Positions 1 through 6,605 of a DNA stretch of 10,564 nt are shown here, one piece after another. The translations under genes were made by a program, and so were the position numbers. Below the pieces are notes generated by a model. The model was not told the origin of the DNA and searched no databases. It worked only from the letters and a program-made list of their open reading frames with translations. Source of the DNA: Chlamydiales bacterium (lineage in GTDB: Bacteria > Chlamydiota > Chlamydiia > Chlamydiales > FEN-1388); the NCBI GenBank assembly GCA_021372185.1, contig JAJFUY010000070.1:1-10564 (forward strand), given 5' to 3'. The stretch's first letter is position 1. Every line of letters starts with the position of its first letter.

Positions 1-226
1 TAACAGAATTTGATGCAAGATATTTTAGGTCGTAAGTAAATACCTGTGATTGGTGTACAGAACTATTACCAAAGCTTGAACCATTGGAAAGTTGATCTTG
101 GTACTGATTAACAATGTTGTTAGACCAGTCTCGAAAATCCCGTATAAGGCTATTTTTATCCGCTAATTCATAATCTCGTACAAGATTATTATACTGATTT
201 GTTAGGGTATCATTTGTAACTGACAT
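1..226 (-). CDS. Unidentified protein, N-terminal part only (cut by window edge)
   Basis: An open frame starts at ATG 226-224 and stays open for 75 codons to the window edge, so the C-terminus is missing. It begins MSVTNDTLTNQYNNLVRDY and is polar, rich in Asn, Gln, Asp and Ser, with no signal peptide or membrane segment, so a soluble cytoplasmic protein is likely. The start lies 3 bases after the stop of the reductase gene upstream, and a GGATAGG ribosome-binding site sits inside the end of that gene. Translational coupling in a two-gene unit is therefore likely. I do not recognise the family. Confidence 0.7.
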   Translation of the reverse strand, partial: MSVTNDTLTNQYNNLVRDYELADKNSLIRDFRDWSNNIVNQYQDQLSNGSSFGNSSVHQSQVFTYDLKYLASNSV

Positions 227-229
227 AAT

Positions 230-754
230 TTACCTATCCTGGATAAGATATTGGTTTTGCACGACGTTGCCGCCAAAATTAATAGAATTTTCTAGAACAG
301 CATGTTCTATTGAAGGAAGGAGTATACCAGAACCAATCTCTTTGGGGAATACTGTAATGATAGCCTCGTCGATTCGGCCGTTTGCATAAAATGATTCTAT
401 AAGGCCAGCACCCCCTACTACCCAAAGTTTTTTTACATGCTCGTTCTCTAAGCTTGCTATAAATTGGGGGATATCGTCTGATAAAAACGTGATTTCAGGG
501 TTCTCTGTTTGTAAGGGTGTGTGTGTAAATACATAAGTAGGCTTACCAGGATAGGGCCAATCACCAAAGCTCAAAATCTGCTCATACGTTTTTCTGCCCA
601 TTACAAGCGCGTCAACCGTTTGATAGAATGCTCCATAGCCATAGTCTTGGCCATGCGTTTCTTCTAGCGTTTGCGGAAGCCAATCAATACCCCCATTCAC
701 ATCTGCAATAAATCCATCTTTTGTAGTGGCAATGTAAAGAACAATATGAGTCAT
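230..754 (-). CDS. RibD C-terminal/dihydrofolate reductase-like NADPH-dependent reductase
   Basis: The 174-residue product has the fold signature of the RibD_C/DHFR-like family (YyaP/YwjB type). It shows an N-terminal strand followed by DGFIA (13-17), then the cofactor-side motif MGRKTYE (52-58), and VVGGAGLI (112-119), which resembles the DHFR glycine-pair motif. Its length is normal for the family. Members are cytoplasmic NAD(P)H-dependent reductases; many have no proven substrate, so folate or flavin-precursor reduction is only a family-level guess. The frame extends to an ATG at 820, adding 22 hydrophobic residues, but that ATG has no ribosome-binding site at normal spacing and an exported DHFR-like enzyme would be odd. 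The ATG at 754 begins MTHIVLYIA, as expected for the family, behind a weak GGA. It is followed 3 bases later by the partial gene at the window edge and is divergent from the F-box gene. Confidence 0.85.
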   Translation of the reverse strand: MTHIVLYIATTKDGFIADVNGGIDWLPQTLEETHGQDYGYGAFYQTVDALVMGRKTYEQILSFGDWPYPGKPTYVFTHTPLQTENPEITFLSDDIPQFIASLENEHVKKLWVVGGAGLIESFYANGRIDEAIITVFPKEIGSGILLPSIEHAVLENSINFGGNVVQNQYLIQDR

Positions 755-874
755 AGCATTTCCAGTTGTAAAATGAAGAATATAGCAAAGAAAAATGTAA
801 AATAGAAGGTTTTTTTTCATCTGTACTGTATAAGTATCCTACAGAAGCACTGAGAAATTTTCTACAAAATAAAT

Positions 875-902
875 TTCTTAAAAGTTGAGAATTGGGTATA
901 CT
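875..902 (+). promoter_or_regulatory. Possible sigma70 promoter for the F-box gene
   Basis: TTCTTA (875-880) and TATACT (897-902) are separated by 16 bases. Transcription would start near 909, leaving a leader of about 23 bases before ATG 932. The -35 box is weak; the -10 box differs from consensus at one position. Confidence 0.35.
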
Positions 903-931
903 TGCGGGTTACATCAATTTGGTATTTATTT

Positions 932-2500
932 ATGACTGTTTCTTATCCTTCTATACTATCTCTCTATAATCATTTCCGGTTTGTTGGTGTGGGTGAAGCA
1001 CAAAAGAGTAAATGGGTAAATACTGATCTTGAGCTGGTTTCAAAGCCTGGGTTTATAAAACGGGTGTTTTTTTCTGATACTGACACAAAAGTTGCCTCTG
1101 TTCTTGAGACGATTTCTGCCGAAATTAAAGGAATTAAAAATAAAACTACTAAAGCTTATGCAGAATTTGTTTTGGGTGTGTTGACTATACGCTCTCAAAA
1201 GAAAGACCATGATTTTGGCATTTTAAGCCGGATAAATGTGGCGCGATATCTATTGTCTCGCGCAGATAGTAACGACAGCAATTTTATTCCACTTCAGGCG
1301 CAATATGAAGGGCTTGAAAGACAGTATTTGCTGGGCGAAGCTATTAAACAAACAGAATTGAAAACACTAATTTCTGCAATAAAAACCCTTCCTATGATGT
1401 GCTGGGGCAATTTTTTGCCAGATGTGCTCATGCGAGTATTTGAATACTTGCCCATTATTGATCTGGCAAATGCTGCTAAGGCAAATCGTCACTGGAATGT
1501 GTTTGCACAAGAGGCATGGCGGGTAGCCAAACGTGTGCCTAACGTCTATTTACTTTCTTTAGCAAGAAACTATCAGACATTACCTTTACACTATGTTGCC
1601 GAAAATCAAAAAGCTATTCAAGCATTTGAAGTAAAATCTTTATCATCGCGAAAAGTGTGCGACCTTTCTCTTTCGGGTACACTTTTTCAGGATGCAGCGA
1701 ATAAATTTACCTCCGATACAAACATTTGTGTGGTTACTAACAATAACAATCTTATTGTTATAAAAACTGATCCTGCAACAAAAATCCAAACGAAACATGA
1801 ACTTAAAAATTGTATTGCTAAACCTCATGTGCATGATGGTGAAGTCTATCTAACTTCTCGTAACGTCTATCTTGCTCGTGTTGATGTAACCACAGGTAAT
1901 CGAGAAGTTCTTTATTCGAAAGTTTCACAAAATGCGCAGTGTGTGTCACTTTATAAATCTAAAGCCTTTTTTGTATTAACAAATAATCATGTAGTTACTG
2001 TAGACCTAAAAACCAAAGCTGTCTCGCAAACTGTTGAACCTCTTCAGGGCCATATCTACAGGCGTTTATGCTATGATCGATATATCTACTCTGACCAGCA
2101 AACAGATTTACGAGTAAAAAATTTATCAGATCCTGATGCAGTTGATATTACTCTTCCTGAAACTGCTGGCGCTACTGTACTCTCAGCAACTCCTGGACTG
2201 GTTGTTGTTATCATTCCAAATACGTTAAAAGTGGCCATTTTTTCTTTGGAATCGGGTGTGAAACTCTTTACTTGTGATTCAGCCCATCTTGTAGCTATGC
2301 GTGCTACCATACATATGGGAATGCTCTATTTGGAAAGAGGCGGCTCTACGCTTGAAGTAATTGACCTTTCGACTAAAAAAACACTACGTAAAATACACTT
2401 CAAAGAGCCCACACTTTGTCATCCTTACTTAGATAAAATATTTTTTGCTACATATCCTGATTTTGGCTGGGGACCCTATGCCCTACAAGAAATGGCATAA
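932..2500 (+). CDS. F-box protein with C-terminal beta-propeller-like region, candidate host-directed effector
   Basis: The 522-residue product carries an F-box at about residues 161-198. It shows the pattern LPDVLMRVFEYLPIIDL followed by a conserved Trp (HW) and a closing AWR, matching the Skp1-binding helix bundle of eukaryotic F-box proteins. The first 150 residues are helical and charged. From about 235 to the end the protein is beta-rich, with repeated strands ending in patterns such as VDVTTGN, VDLKTKA and IDLSTKK, which suggests a PQQ/YVTN- or WD-like propeller. F-box plus propeller is the layout of FBXW-type substrate receptors of SCF ubiquitin ligases. Bacteria have no Skp1/Cullin, so action inside a eukaryotic host is inferred. 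No Sec signal is seen; delivery would need a specialised secretion system. A TTG at 902 could extend the protein by ten residues, but it overlaps a plausible -10 box, so ATG 932 is preferred despite a weak ribosome-binding site. Confidence 0.85.
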   Translation: MTVSYPSILSLYNHFRFVGVGEAQKSKWVNTDLELVSKPGFIKRVFFSDTDTKVASVLETISAEIKGIKNKTTKAYAEFVLGVLTIRSQKKDHDFGILSRINVARYLLSRADSNDSNFIPLQAQYEGLERQYLLGEAIKQTELKTLISAIKTLPMMCWGNFLPDVLMRVFEYLPIIDLANAAKANRHWNVFAQEAWRVAKRVPNVYLLSLARNYQTLPLHYVAENQKAIQAFEVKSLSSRKVCDLSLSGTLFQDAANKFTSDTNICVVTNNNNLIVIKTDPATKIQTKHELKNCIAKPHVHDGEVYLTSRNVYLARVDVTTGNREVLYSKVSQNAQCVSLYKSKAFFVLTNNHVVTVDLKTKAVSQTVEPLQGHIYRRLCYDRYIYSDQQTDLRVKNLSDPDAVDITLPETAGATVLSATPGLVVVIIPNTLKVAIFSLESGVKLFTCDSAHLVAMRATIHMGMLYLERGGSTLEVIDLSTKKTLRKIHFKEPTLCHPYLDKIFFATYPDFGWGPYALQEMA

Positions 2501-2504
2501 ATTG

Positions 2505-2531
2505 TTGACATTGGTAAGTAGTTAGTATAAT
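2505..2531 (+). promoter_or_regulatory. Sigma70 promoter of the permease transcript
   Basis: Both hexamers match consensus exactly: TTGACA at 2505-2510 and TATAAT at 2526-2531. The spacer is 15 bases, short of the usual 17; reading the -10 as TAATAT (2528-2533) restores 17. Transcription near 2538 would give a leader of about 115 bases before the permease start at 2654, long enough for regulation. Confidence 0.6.
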
Positions 2532-2550
2532 ATTACACTTATTTCAGGTA

Positions 2551-2595
2551 ATGCGTATGTGTTCTGTAAATATTTTTCCCAAACGAAAGCGTTAG
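2551..2595 (+). CDS. Candidate leader peptide ending Lys-Arg-Lys-Arg upstream of the permease
   Basis: This 14-codon frame reads MRMCSVNIFPKRKR and stops at TAG 2593-2595. An AGG at 2546-2548 is 8 bases before the second ATG (2557), so the 12-residue version starting MCSVN is the more likely product. The last four sense codons are all for basic residues (AAA, CGA, AAG, CGT), and they run directly into the left arm of a terminator-like hairpin (2586-2604). That is the arrangement of classical ribosome-mediated attenuation leaders, and the gene downstream is an AdiC-like permease, a family that moves arginine or related basic substrates. The frame is short enough to arise by chance, and no antiterminator pairing was worked out. 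Confidence 0.4.
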   Translation: MRMCSVNIFPKRKR

Positions 2596-2606
2596 AAGCG
2601 CTTTTT
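2586..2606 (+). terminator. Possible attenuator hairpin in the permease leader
   Basis: AAAGCG (2586-2591) pairs with CGCTTT (2599-2604) across a 7-base loop, with a possible extra G-U pair. A T-rich run follows (five T in 2602-2606, then more T to about 2616). The stem is short, so termination would be leaky. The left arm overlaps the last codons and stop of the candidate leader peptide, so a ribosome there would cover it. Confidence 0.4.
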
Positions 2607-2653
2607 CATTCTTTATTACACGTTTTTAATTCTACAGTTTTGGAAAAATATTT

Positions 2654-3946
2654 ATGGAAAGTCAAAATAAAATGGGTTTTTGGGCCGTTACATCGCTTGT
2701 AGCTGGTAGCCAAATTGGAACAGGTATATTTCTATTGCCGGCAAGTATGGCAGCCTTTGGTGCAGCCGGTCTTTGTAGCTGGCTTATTACGGCAACGGGC
2801 GCTATGCTCCTTGCCTTTGTCTTTGCTGGTCTTTGTTCATCAATCCCTAAAACCGGCGGGCCGCACACCTTTATAGAAACGGCCTTTGGCAAAACATTTG
2901 GGTTCTTTTCTGCCTGGACTTACTGGGTCATTTCTTGGCTAAGTACGCCTATGGTGGTGATTTCTGTTGTGAGCTATTTAAGCCCTGTGCTTGGAGAGTT
3001 GCACCCCGTTGCAAACTTTGTGCTAGAGGTTTCAATTTTACTCTTTATTACTGGCCTTAATTTGATGGGCGTAAGATCTGCTGGCCGAGTAGAGTTTGTG
3101 TTTACTGTACTCAAGCTACTCCCCTTGCTTTTGGTGCCTGTTGCAGGCATATTCTACTTTAATGGCGCGCACTTTGTGCCTTTTAACCCAACAGAACAAT
3201 CAACTGTCAGCGTGCTAAATGCAGCTGCGCTCTTAACGCTCTGGGGCTTTATTGGCGTAGAATCAGCCACTACCCCGGCAGATTCAGTAGAAAACTCCAA
3301 AAAAACCATCCCACGCGCTATTATTACAGGTACACTTCTTGTAGCGCTTGTCTATATTTTTAGTAGCATTGTGATAATGGGCGTAGTGCCTCCTGAGGCT
3401 CTGGCTGCCTCTAAAGCGCCCTTTGCCGATGCTGCAGCCATTATCTTTGGTGGAAACTGGTATATTGTGATTTCACTTGCGGCATCTATTGTCTGCTTGG
3501 GCACACTTAATGCATGGGTACTTACAAGTGGTCAGATTGCCCTGGGAGCAGCCTCCGATGGTCATTTACCCAATTTTTTCACAACCAAAAATGCACGCGG
3601 CGCGCCGAAGTGGGCACTTCTCATTTCATCTCTTGGCATGGTTCCAGTGCTTTTTCTGACTCTCAATAAAAGCCTAATTGAGCAAGTAACCTTCATCATA
3701 GACGTATCAGTAACTGCCTTTTTGTTTGTATACGTGATGTCTGTACTCAGCTACCTAAAACTCTTCGCCAAAAAAAGCGCATCATGCCTTGTAATTGGCC
3801 TTGGAGCTCTAAGTTTCTGCGGGTGGGCCCTCTACTCCTCAGGCCTACAAATGGTACTATTGGCAAGCTGCATCACCCTCACAGGCCTACCAGTCTACCT
3901 CATAAGACACCGCAAACGCCTCAACACCCTCGCACTCCCAGAGTAA
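2654..3946 (+). CDS. APC-superfamily amino-acid permease, AdiC-like (arginine/agmatine type)
   Basis: The 430-residue inner-membrane protein has about twelve hydrophobic segments, close to the 445 residues of AdiC. The first helix carries the unwound substrate motif IGTGIFLLPA (21-30). Helix 6 contains LWGFIGVES (196-204), and a later helix contains LNAWVLTSGQ (285-294). Trp197, Glu203 and Trp288 line up at constant offset with Trp202, Glu208 and Trp293 of E. coli AdiC, which form the gate and the aromatic platform for the arginine side chain. AdiC Asn22 and Ser26 correspond to Ser19 and Thr23 here, so specificity may differ. Family members exchange external amino acid for an internal amine or amino acid; in an intracellular bacterium import of host arginine or a similar basic amino acid is plausible. 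GGAA at 2642-2645 serves as ribosome-binding site. The gene has its own promoter and a leader that may carry an attenuator. The downstream neighbour is a repeat element, with no clear terminator. Confidence 0.9.
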   Translation: MESQNKMGFWAVTSLVAGSQIGTGIFLLPASMAAFGAAGLCSWLITATGAMLLAFVFAGLCSSIPKTGGPHTFIETAFGKTFGFFSAWTYWVISWLSTPMVVISVVSYLSPVLGELHPVANFVLEVSILLFITGLNLMGVRSAGRVEFVFTVLKLLPLLLVPVAGIFYFNGAHFVPFNPTEQSTVSVLNAAALLTLWGFIGVESATTPADSVENSKKTIPRAIITGTLLVALVYIFSSIVIMGVVPPEALAASKAPFADAAAIIFGGNWYIVISLAASIVCLGTLNAWVLTSGQIALGAASDGHLPNFFTTKNARGAPKWALLISSLGMVPVLFLTLNKSLIEQVTFIIDVSVTAFLFVYVMSVLSYLKLFAKKSASCLVIGLGALSFCGWALYSSGLQMVLLASCITLTGLPVYLIRHRKRLNTLALPE

Positions 3947-3980
3947 ATGATTTATCACTCACGCACGAGAGAGTTACTGT

Positions 3981-4217
3981 TTTGTGTGCCGCAGGTGCAC
4001 CTGATTCTTAGCCCATAGTGTGGCCCCGAATGGGGCAAACTATGGGAACCCTGGAAAAAAGCACACGCAGCCACGCATGTGGCGGATAAATCAAAATAAT
4101 GAGTCGCCACTGCCGTGGCTCAGTATAGTAATTTACTCAGGTTCCCACAGTTTGCACCTAAAGGCGCTACTACTTGCGGTCTAATAATAAGGTGCACCTG
4201 CGGCGCACAAGTTTGTT
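3981..4217. repeat. MITE-like palindromic element, near-complete copy A
   Basis: This fills most of the 326-base gap 3947-4272 and carries no credible gene. The ends are inverted repeats: 3981-4002 matches the reverse complement of 4190-4211 at 20 of 22 positions. Each contains the perfect palindrome AGGTGCACCT (3993-4002 and 4190-4199). A second inverted pair lies inside: 4035-4050 against 4140-4155, 15 of 16. The left arm holds a strong hairpin, 4012-4046 (CCCATAGT to ACTATGGG around a GC-rich stem). Two small hairpins with the same GCCAC/GTGGC stem lie at 4070-4083 and 4106-4119. Bases 4087-4170 recur almost unchanged at 6611-6695. The right end is followed by a stray direct copy of GCACAAGTTTGTT at 4229-4241. 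No transposase and no clear target-site duplication are visible, so mobility is inferred from form and copy number only. Confidence 0.7.
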
Positions 4218-4272
4218 AATTTTCTACAGCACAAGTTTGTTCGATCTTACAAATCCCATTTTTGTTACAACT

Positions 4273-4833
4273 TTATTGGAGGGTGTTGAAGAGGCGAGAA
4301 AGTTCTTCCAGTTCTCTTTTTTTCTGGAAGATGAAGCTGAGATCGTCGGTGTTTAGGAGGAACTCTGTGAGCGCTTCGTTAGATTTTGACTGAATTTCGG
4401 CTTTTTCGCTTGGGGCGGCGGTGAGCATAAGAAGTTCTCGTATAGTGTTGAGAATGAGTGTTTCTTTGGCGATCTTTTCGTTGAGTGTTGCTAAATCATT
4501 TCTGCCTATTCCGAAAAATGAGAAAGTATAGGTGGCCTGCTCTGTTTTTAAGGCCTTAAGTGCCTGTAGATGCTCTTTTATTTCATTGGCACTCTTAGGT
4601 AAAAATTGCATTTGTTCATGAAAGCTTCCAAGAACCTTGCGGCAGAGCTCTTTATGGGCTTCTATGGTCTGTGTAGGGTTATTTTTGAGTAGATTTAGGG
4701 TGACTGAGTTAAAGTACTGTTCTTTCTCAGCACGAGGAAGTGCTGCCTTCACTTTTTCGTGAGCCTTTTGCATGCTGTGGAGTTGAAATAGTAAAAAAAG
4801 GTCACTTGGAACATCATGAGAGAGGTAACTCAT
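4273..4833 (-). CDS. Unidentified helical, coiled-coil-like protein
   Basis: This frame encodes a 186-residue charged protein that looks almost wholly alpha-helical. Heptad-like stretches cover about residues 20-110 and 112-186, with a short aromatic-glycine break (YTFSFFGIGRND, about 102-113) between them. There is no signal peptide and no membrane segment. I do not recognise a family. The ATG at 4833 has no ribosome-binding site. The same frame is open upstream to 4902, without any ATG, GTG or TTG, and that upstream part reads like protein (for example LKDSIRLQTWGT). The true N-terminus may therefore come from the small gene at 4884-5024 through a -1 shift, or that gene may have been broken by one lost base. 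It probably shares the strong promoter at 5048-5076. Confidence 0.65.
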   Translation of the reverse strand: MSYLSHDVPSDLFLLFQLHSMQKAHEKVKAALPRAEKEQYFNSVTLNLLKNNPTQTIEAHKELCRKVLGSFHEQMQFLPKSANEIKEHLQALKALKTEQATYTFSFFGIGRNDLATLNEKIAKETLILNTIRELLMLTAAPSEKAEIQSKSNEALTEFLLNTDDLSFIFQKKRELEELSRLFNTLQ

Positions 4834-4883
4834 GATAGAATCAAAGCTGCAGGTACCCCAAGTTTGTAGGCGGATAGAGTCTT

Positions 4884-5024
4884 TTAGCGTTTCAGCAACG
4901 AATCAATCTGGCGCACCTCTTCTTTAATCGGCACAGCAAGGTGAATACTTTGTGTACCATTCCACCCTTCTGAACACTGGTCAATCTGATGACTAAAAGC
5001 CTCCAGCTGAGAACGTATACGCAT
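4884..5024 (-). CDS. Small unidentified protein, 46 residues
   Basis: A 46-codon frame begins MRIRSQLEAFSHQIDQC and ends in IDSLLKR before TAA. It is hydrophilic and probably helical, with no signal peptide. Support comes from its position: a near-consensus promoter (5048-5076) ends about 25 bases before the start, and a purine-rich stretch with GGAG and GGGGG precedes the ATG. A competing in-frame pair of ATGs just upstream leads to only 15 codons and is less likely. The stop lies 51 bases before the ATG of the 186-residue gene, whose frame is already open at 4902 and overlaps the end of this one. It may be a separate small gene at the head of a two-gene unit or the front piece of a frameshifted gene. 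Confidence 0.5.
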   Translation of the reverse strand: MRIRSQLEAFSHQIDQCSEGWNGTQSIHLAVPIKEEVRQIDSLLKR

Positions 5025-5047
5025 AAGCCCCCATCTCCATTACCTCC

Positions 5048-5076
5048 ATCATATTAAAATAATGTTTATATGTCAA
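5048..5076 (-). promoter_or_regulatory. Strong sigma70 promoter for the small gene and 186-residue gene
   Basis: On the minus strand TTGACA (5076-5071) and TATGAT (5053-5048) are separated by exactly 17 bases; only one of twelve positions departs from consensus. Transcription would begin near 5041. The -35 box lies 10 bases beyond the stop of the ATPase gene, so the two downstream genes need not depend on ATPase read-through. Confidence 0.7.
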
Positions 5077-5085
5077 AAAGATGGG

Positions 5086-6471
5086 TTATAAGGGATCACT
5101 GACCCCCAATTCTGTGTCGAGTAGGCGGTGGAGCTGGCCGATGAGGTAAAATGGCAGGGATCGGAGTTGGTAGTGGACGGGCTCTCCTTGGGTGTCTTTT
5201 AGGGAGACTTCGGATAGGGATGGGAGGTTTGAATTGATGCGAACGGCGCTTTTTAGGCCTTTTAGCTTCATGAAGAGGTGCAGTGATTTTAATTTGCCAG
5301 AAGATCCAGCTTTTACTTCGATGGGGATAATTTTACTGCCATGCTGGATCACATAGTCTATTTCTGCGCTGGATGTTTTTTCTGTGTTGAGCCAGTAGTA
5401 GAGGGAGGGTTCTTGGTAGATAGGGGCAATTGTACGTAAAAGCTGGCCTACCACTTGTTCTGCAATGCCTCCTTTGTTGATAAGGTCTAACTCTTCCACA
5501 GAAAGAAGTTCAGTAAGAGATAGGCCGAGATCAGATGAGCTAAGCCCGACATCGAGTAGGATGACTTTGAGGTAGGATTTAAGAAGTTCTGCTCCAAGAG
5601 GTACACCATTTGCTGAAGTGGCAGATATTTTAGAGCATATTTTTGCTTTATAAAGAAGGTCTAGGGCGTCTTTAATTACAGGGATGCGTTCATTGGGGTT
5701 GACAGCACTGAAGACAAATTTTTCGCCTAAACATCGTGGCACCATTGTGAGTACTTCTTGGAGACGCTGTGGGGGTATTCGGCCGCTATATTTGCCAAAG
5801 TCGTCTCGATAGGTGTGAAGGATATCATTGTGCACCTGGCCGACGTCTGAAAAGGAATGTGTGGTGTTCCATGCATTGACTGCAGCTGGCATTCCGCCAA
5901 CGATAACGAACTCTTTAAATAGCGAGAGAAGCTTTTCGTGTGTAAATGCTGAAATACCATCCTTCCATGTAAAATCTTTTATTTGCGTTAAAAGTTCTTC
6001 TTTTTTTTGTGCGAGTAAGTACTCTTCAAAAGAAAGTGGTTCTAGATACATATAGCTTATTCGCCCTACAGGCATGCTAAATTCTTGTGAGCCTAGTACA
6101 AACTCTAAAAGCGAGCCTGCGGCAAGTACAGGAAGCTCTGGCATGTCTTCAGCAAACCAACGGAGTTTGGGAAACAATTCTGGCGCTGCCTGGATCTCGT
6201 CTATAAAGAGTATAGAGTTAGAGGGGTCAATACTTGTTTCTAAATCTGCCCGAAGTCGCTGAAGGATTACTGCAGGTTCATTGGATGTAAAGGAAGATGC
6301 GAGTTTTGGGTATTTTTCGAGATTTATCTCTATGAGTTTTTTGCCTTGCAGCTCGGCAAAATGGCGTACGATCCATGTTTTTCCTACTTGTCTCGCCCCA
6401 CGAATTACAAGCGGTTTACGGTTTGCGGATGTATGCCATTTTTGTAAAAAATCTAATGCTGTTCTATACAT
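5086..6471 (-). CDS. AAA-type ATPase with DUF4143 C-terminal domain
   Basis: The 461-residue protein has the two-domain layout of the common AAA_14/DUF4143 family. Walker A is GARQVGKT (25-32), Walker B is ILFIDEIQ (87-94), and a sensor-like AAGSLLE is at 117-123. The C-terminal domain carries AEIDYV (369-374) and IEVKAG (384-389); E370/D372 with E385 and K387 resemble a PD-(D/E)XK nuclease core, a known feature of the domain. Length is typical and all ATPase motifs look intact. Biological roles in this family are mostly unproven; association with mobile or defence-type accessory DNA is common. The ATG at 6471 has a good ribosome-binding site (GAGGGG, about 7 bases upstream) and its own promoter. 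It is flanked by two copies of a palindromic repeat family, which marks an accessory stretch. Confidence 0.9.
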   Translation of the reverse strand: MYRTALDFLQKWHTSANRKPLVIRGARQVGKTWIVRHFAELQGKKLIEINLEKYPKLASSFTSNEPAVILQRLRADLETSIDPSNSILFIDEIQAAPELFPKLRWFAEDMPELPVLAAGSLLEFVLGSQEFSMPVGRISYMYLEPLSFEEYLLAQKKEELLTQIKDFTWKDGISAFTHEKLLSLFKEFVIVGGMPAAVNAWNTTHSFSDVGQVHNDILHTYRDDFGKYSGRIPPQRLQEVLTMVPRCLGEKFVFSAVNPNERIPVIKDALDLLYKAKICSKISATSANGVPLGAELLKSYLKVILLDVGLSSSDLGLSLTELLSVEELDLINKGGIAEQVVGQLLRTIAPIYQEPSLYYWLNTEKTSSAEIDYVIQHGSKIIPIEVKAGSSGKLKSLHLFMKLKGLKSAVRINSNLPSLSEVSLKDTQGEPVHYQLRSLPFYLIGQLHRLLDTELGVSDPL

Positions 6472-6495
6472 GGTTGGCCCCTCGTCATTACCCTT

Positions 6496-6524
6496 ATTAG
6501 ACCAAAAAAAGCATTTTTTGTCAA
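6496..6524 (-). promoter_or_regulatory. Strong sigma70 promoter of the ATPase gene
   Basis: TTGACA (6524-6519) and TCTAAT (6501-6496) on the minus strand are 17 bases apart, one mismatch from consensus in twelve. Transcription near 6489 gives a leader of about 18 bases containing the GAGGGG ribosome-binding site. The -35 box overlaps the first three bases of the large inverted repeat beginning at 6522. Confidence 0.65.
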
Positions 6525-6575
6525 AAACAAGGCCTTCTTTTTACGTCTTTTCGCAAAAAGAAGGCCTTGTTTTTG
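6522..6575. terminator. Perfect 21-base inverted repeat, probable bidirectional terminator
   Basis: Arms 6522-6542 and 6555-6575 are exact reverse complements around a 12-base loop. Each has a run of five A, a core containing AAGGCCTT, and a run of five T, so in either direction the RNA would form a GC-cored stem followed by a U-tract: a bidirectional intrinsic terminator. In the minus direction it could end transcription from the ankyrin gene, about 300 bases upstream, before the ATPase promoter. The second arm is also the centre of an overlapping imperfect palindrome (6537-6592, centred on AAGGCCTT at 6561-6568), so two alternative folds exist. Confidence 0.55.
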
Positions 6576-6605
6576 CGAAAATGTGTAAAAAGACTGGGTT
6601 GTTTG

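Noticed and set aside
755..820. 22-residue hydrophobic N-terminal extension of the reductase, resembling a signal peptide
   Set aside because: ATG 820 lacks a ribosome-binding site at normal spacing and the family is cytoplasmic; ATG 754 gives the expected start. Proteomics could reverse this.
902..931. TTG start for the F-box gene
   Set aside because: It overlaps the candidate -10 box and has no ribosome-binding site; ATG 932 is simpler.
3784..4011. 75-codon open frame on the plus strand overlapping the permease end
   Set aside because: Shadow of the permease in another frame, running into the repeat element; no start signal.
4012..4046. Intrinsic terminator for the permease
   Set aside because: The hairpin is strong but no T run follows on either side, and it belongs to the repeat element.
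5828..6055. 75-codon open frame on the plus strand
   Set aside because: Antisense to the ATPase, whose Walker and nuclease-like motifs are clear.
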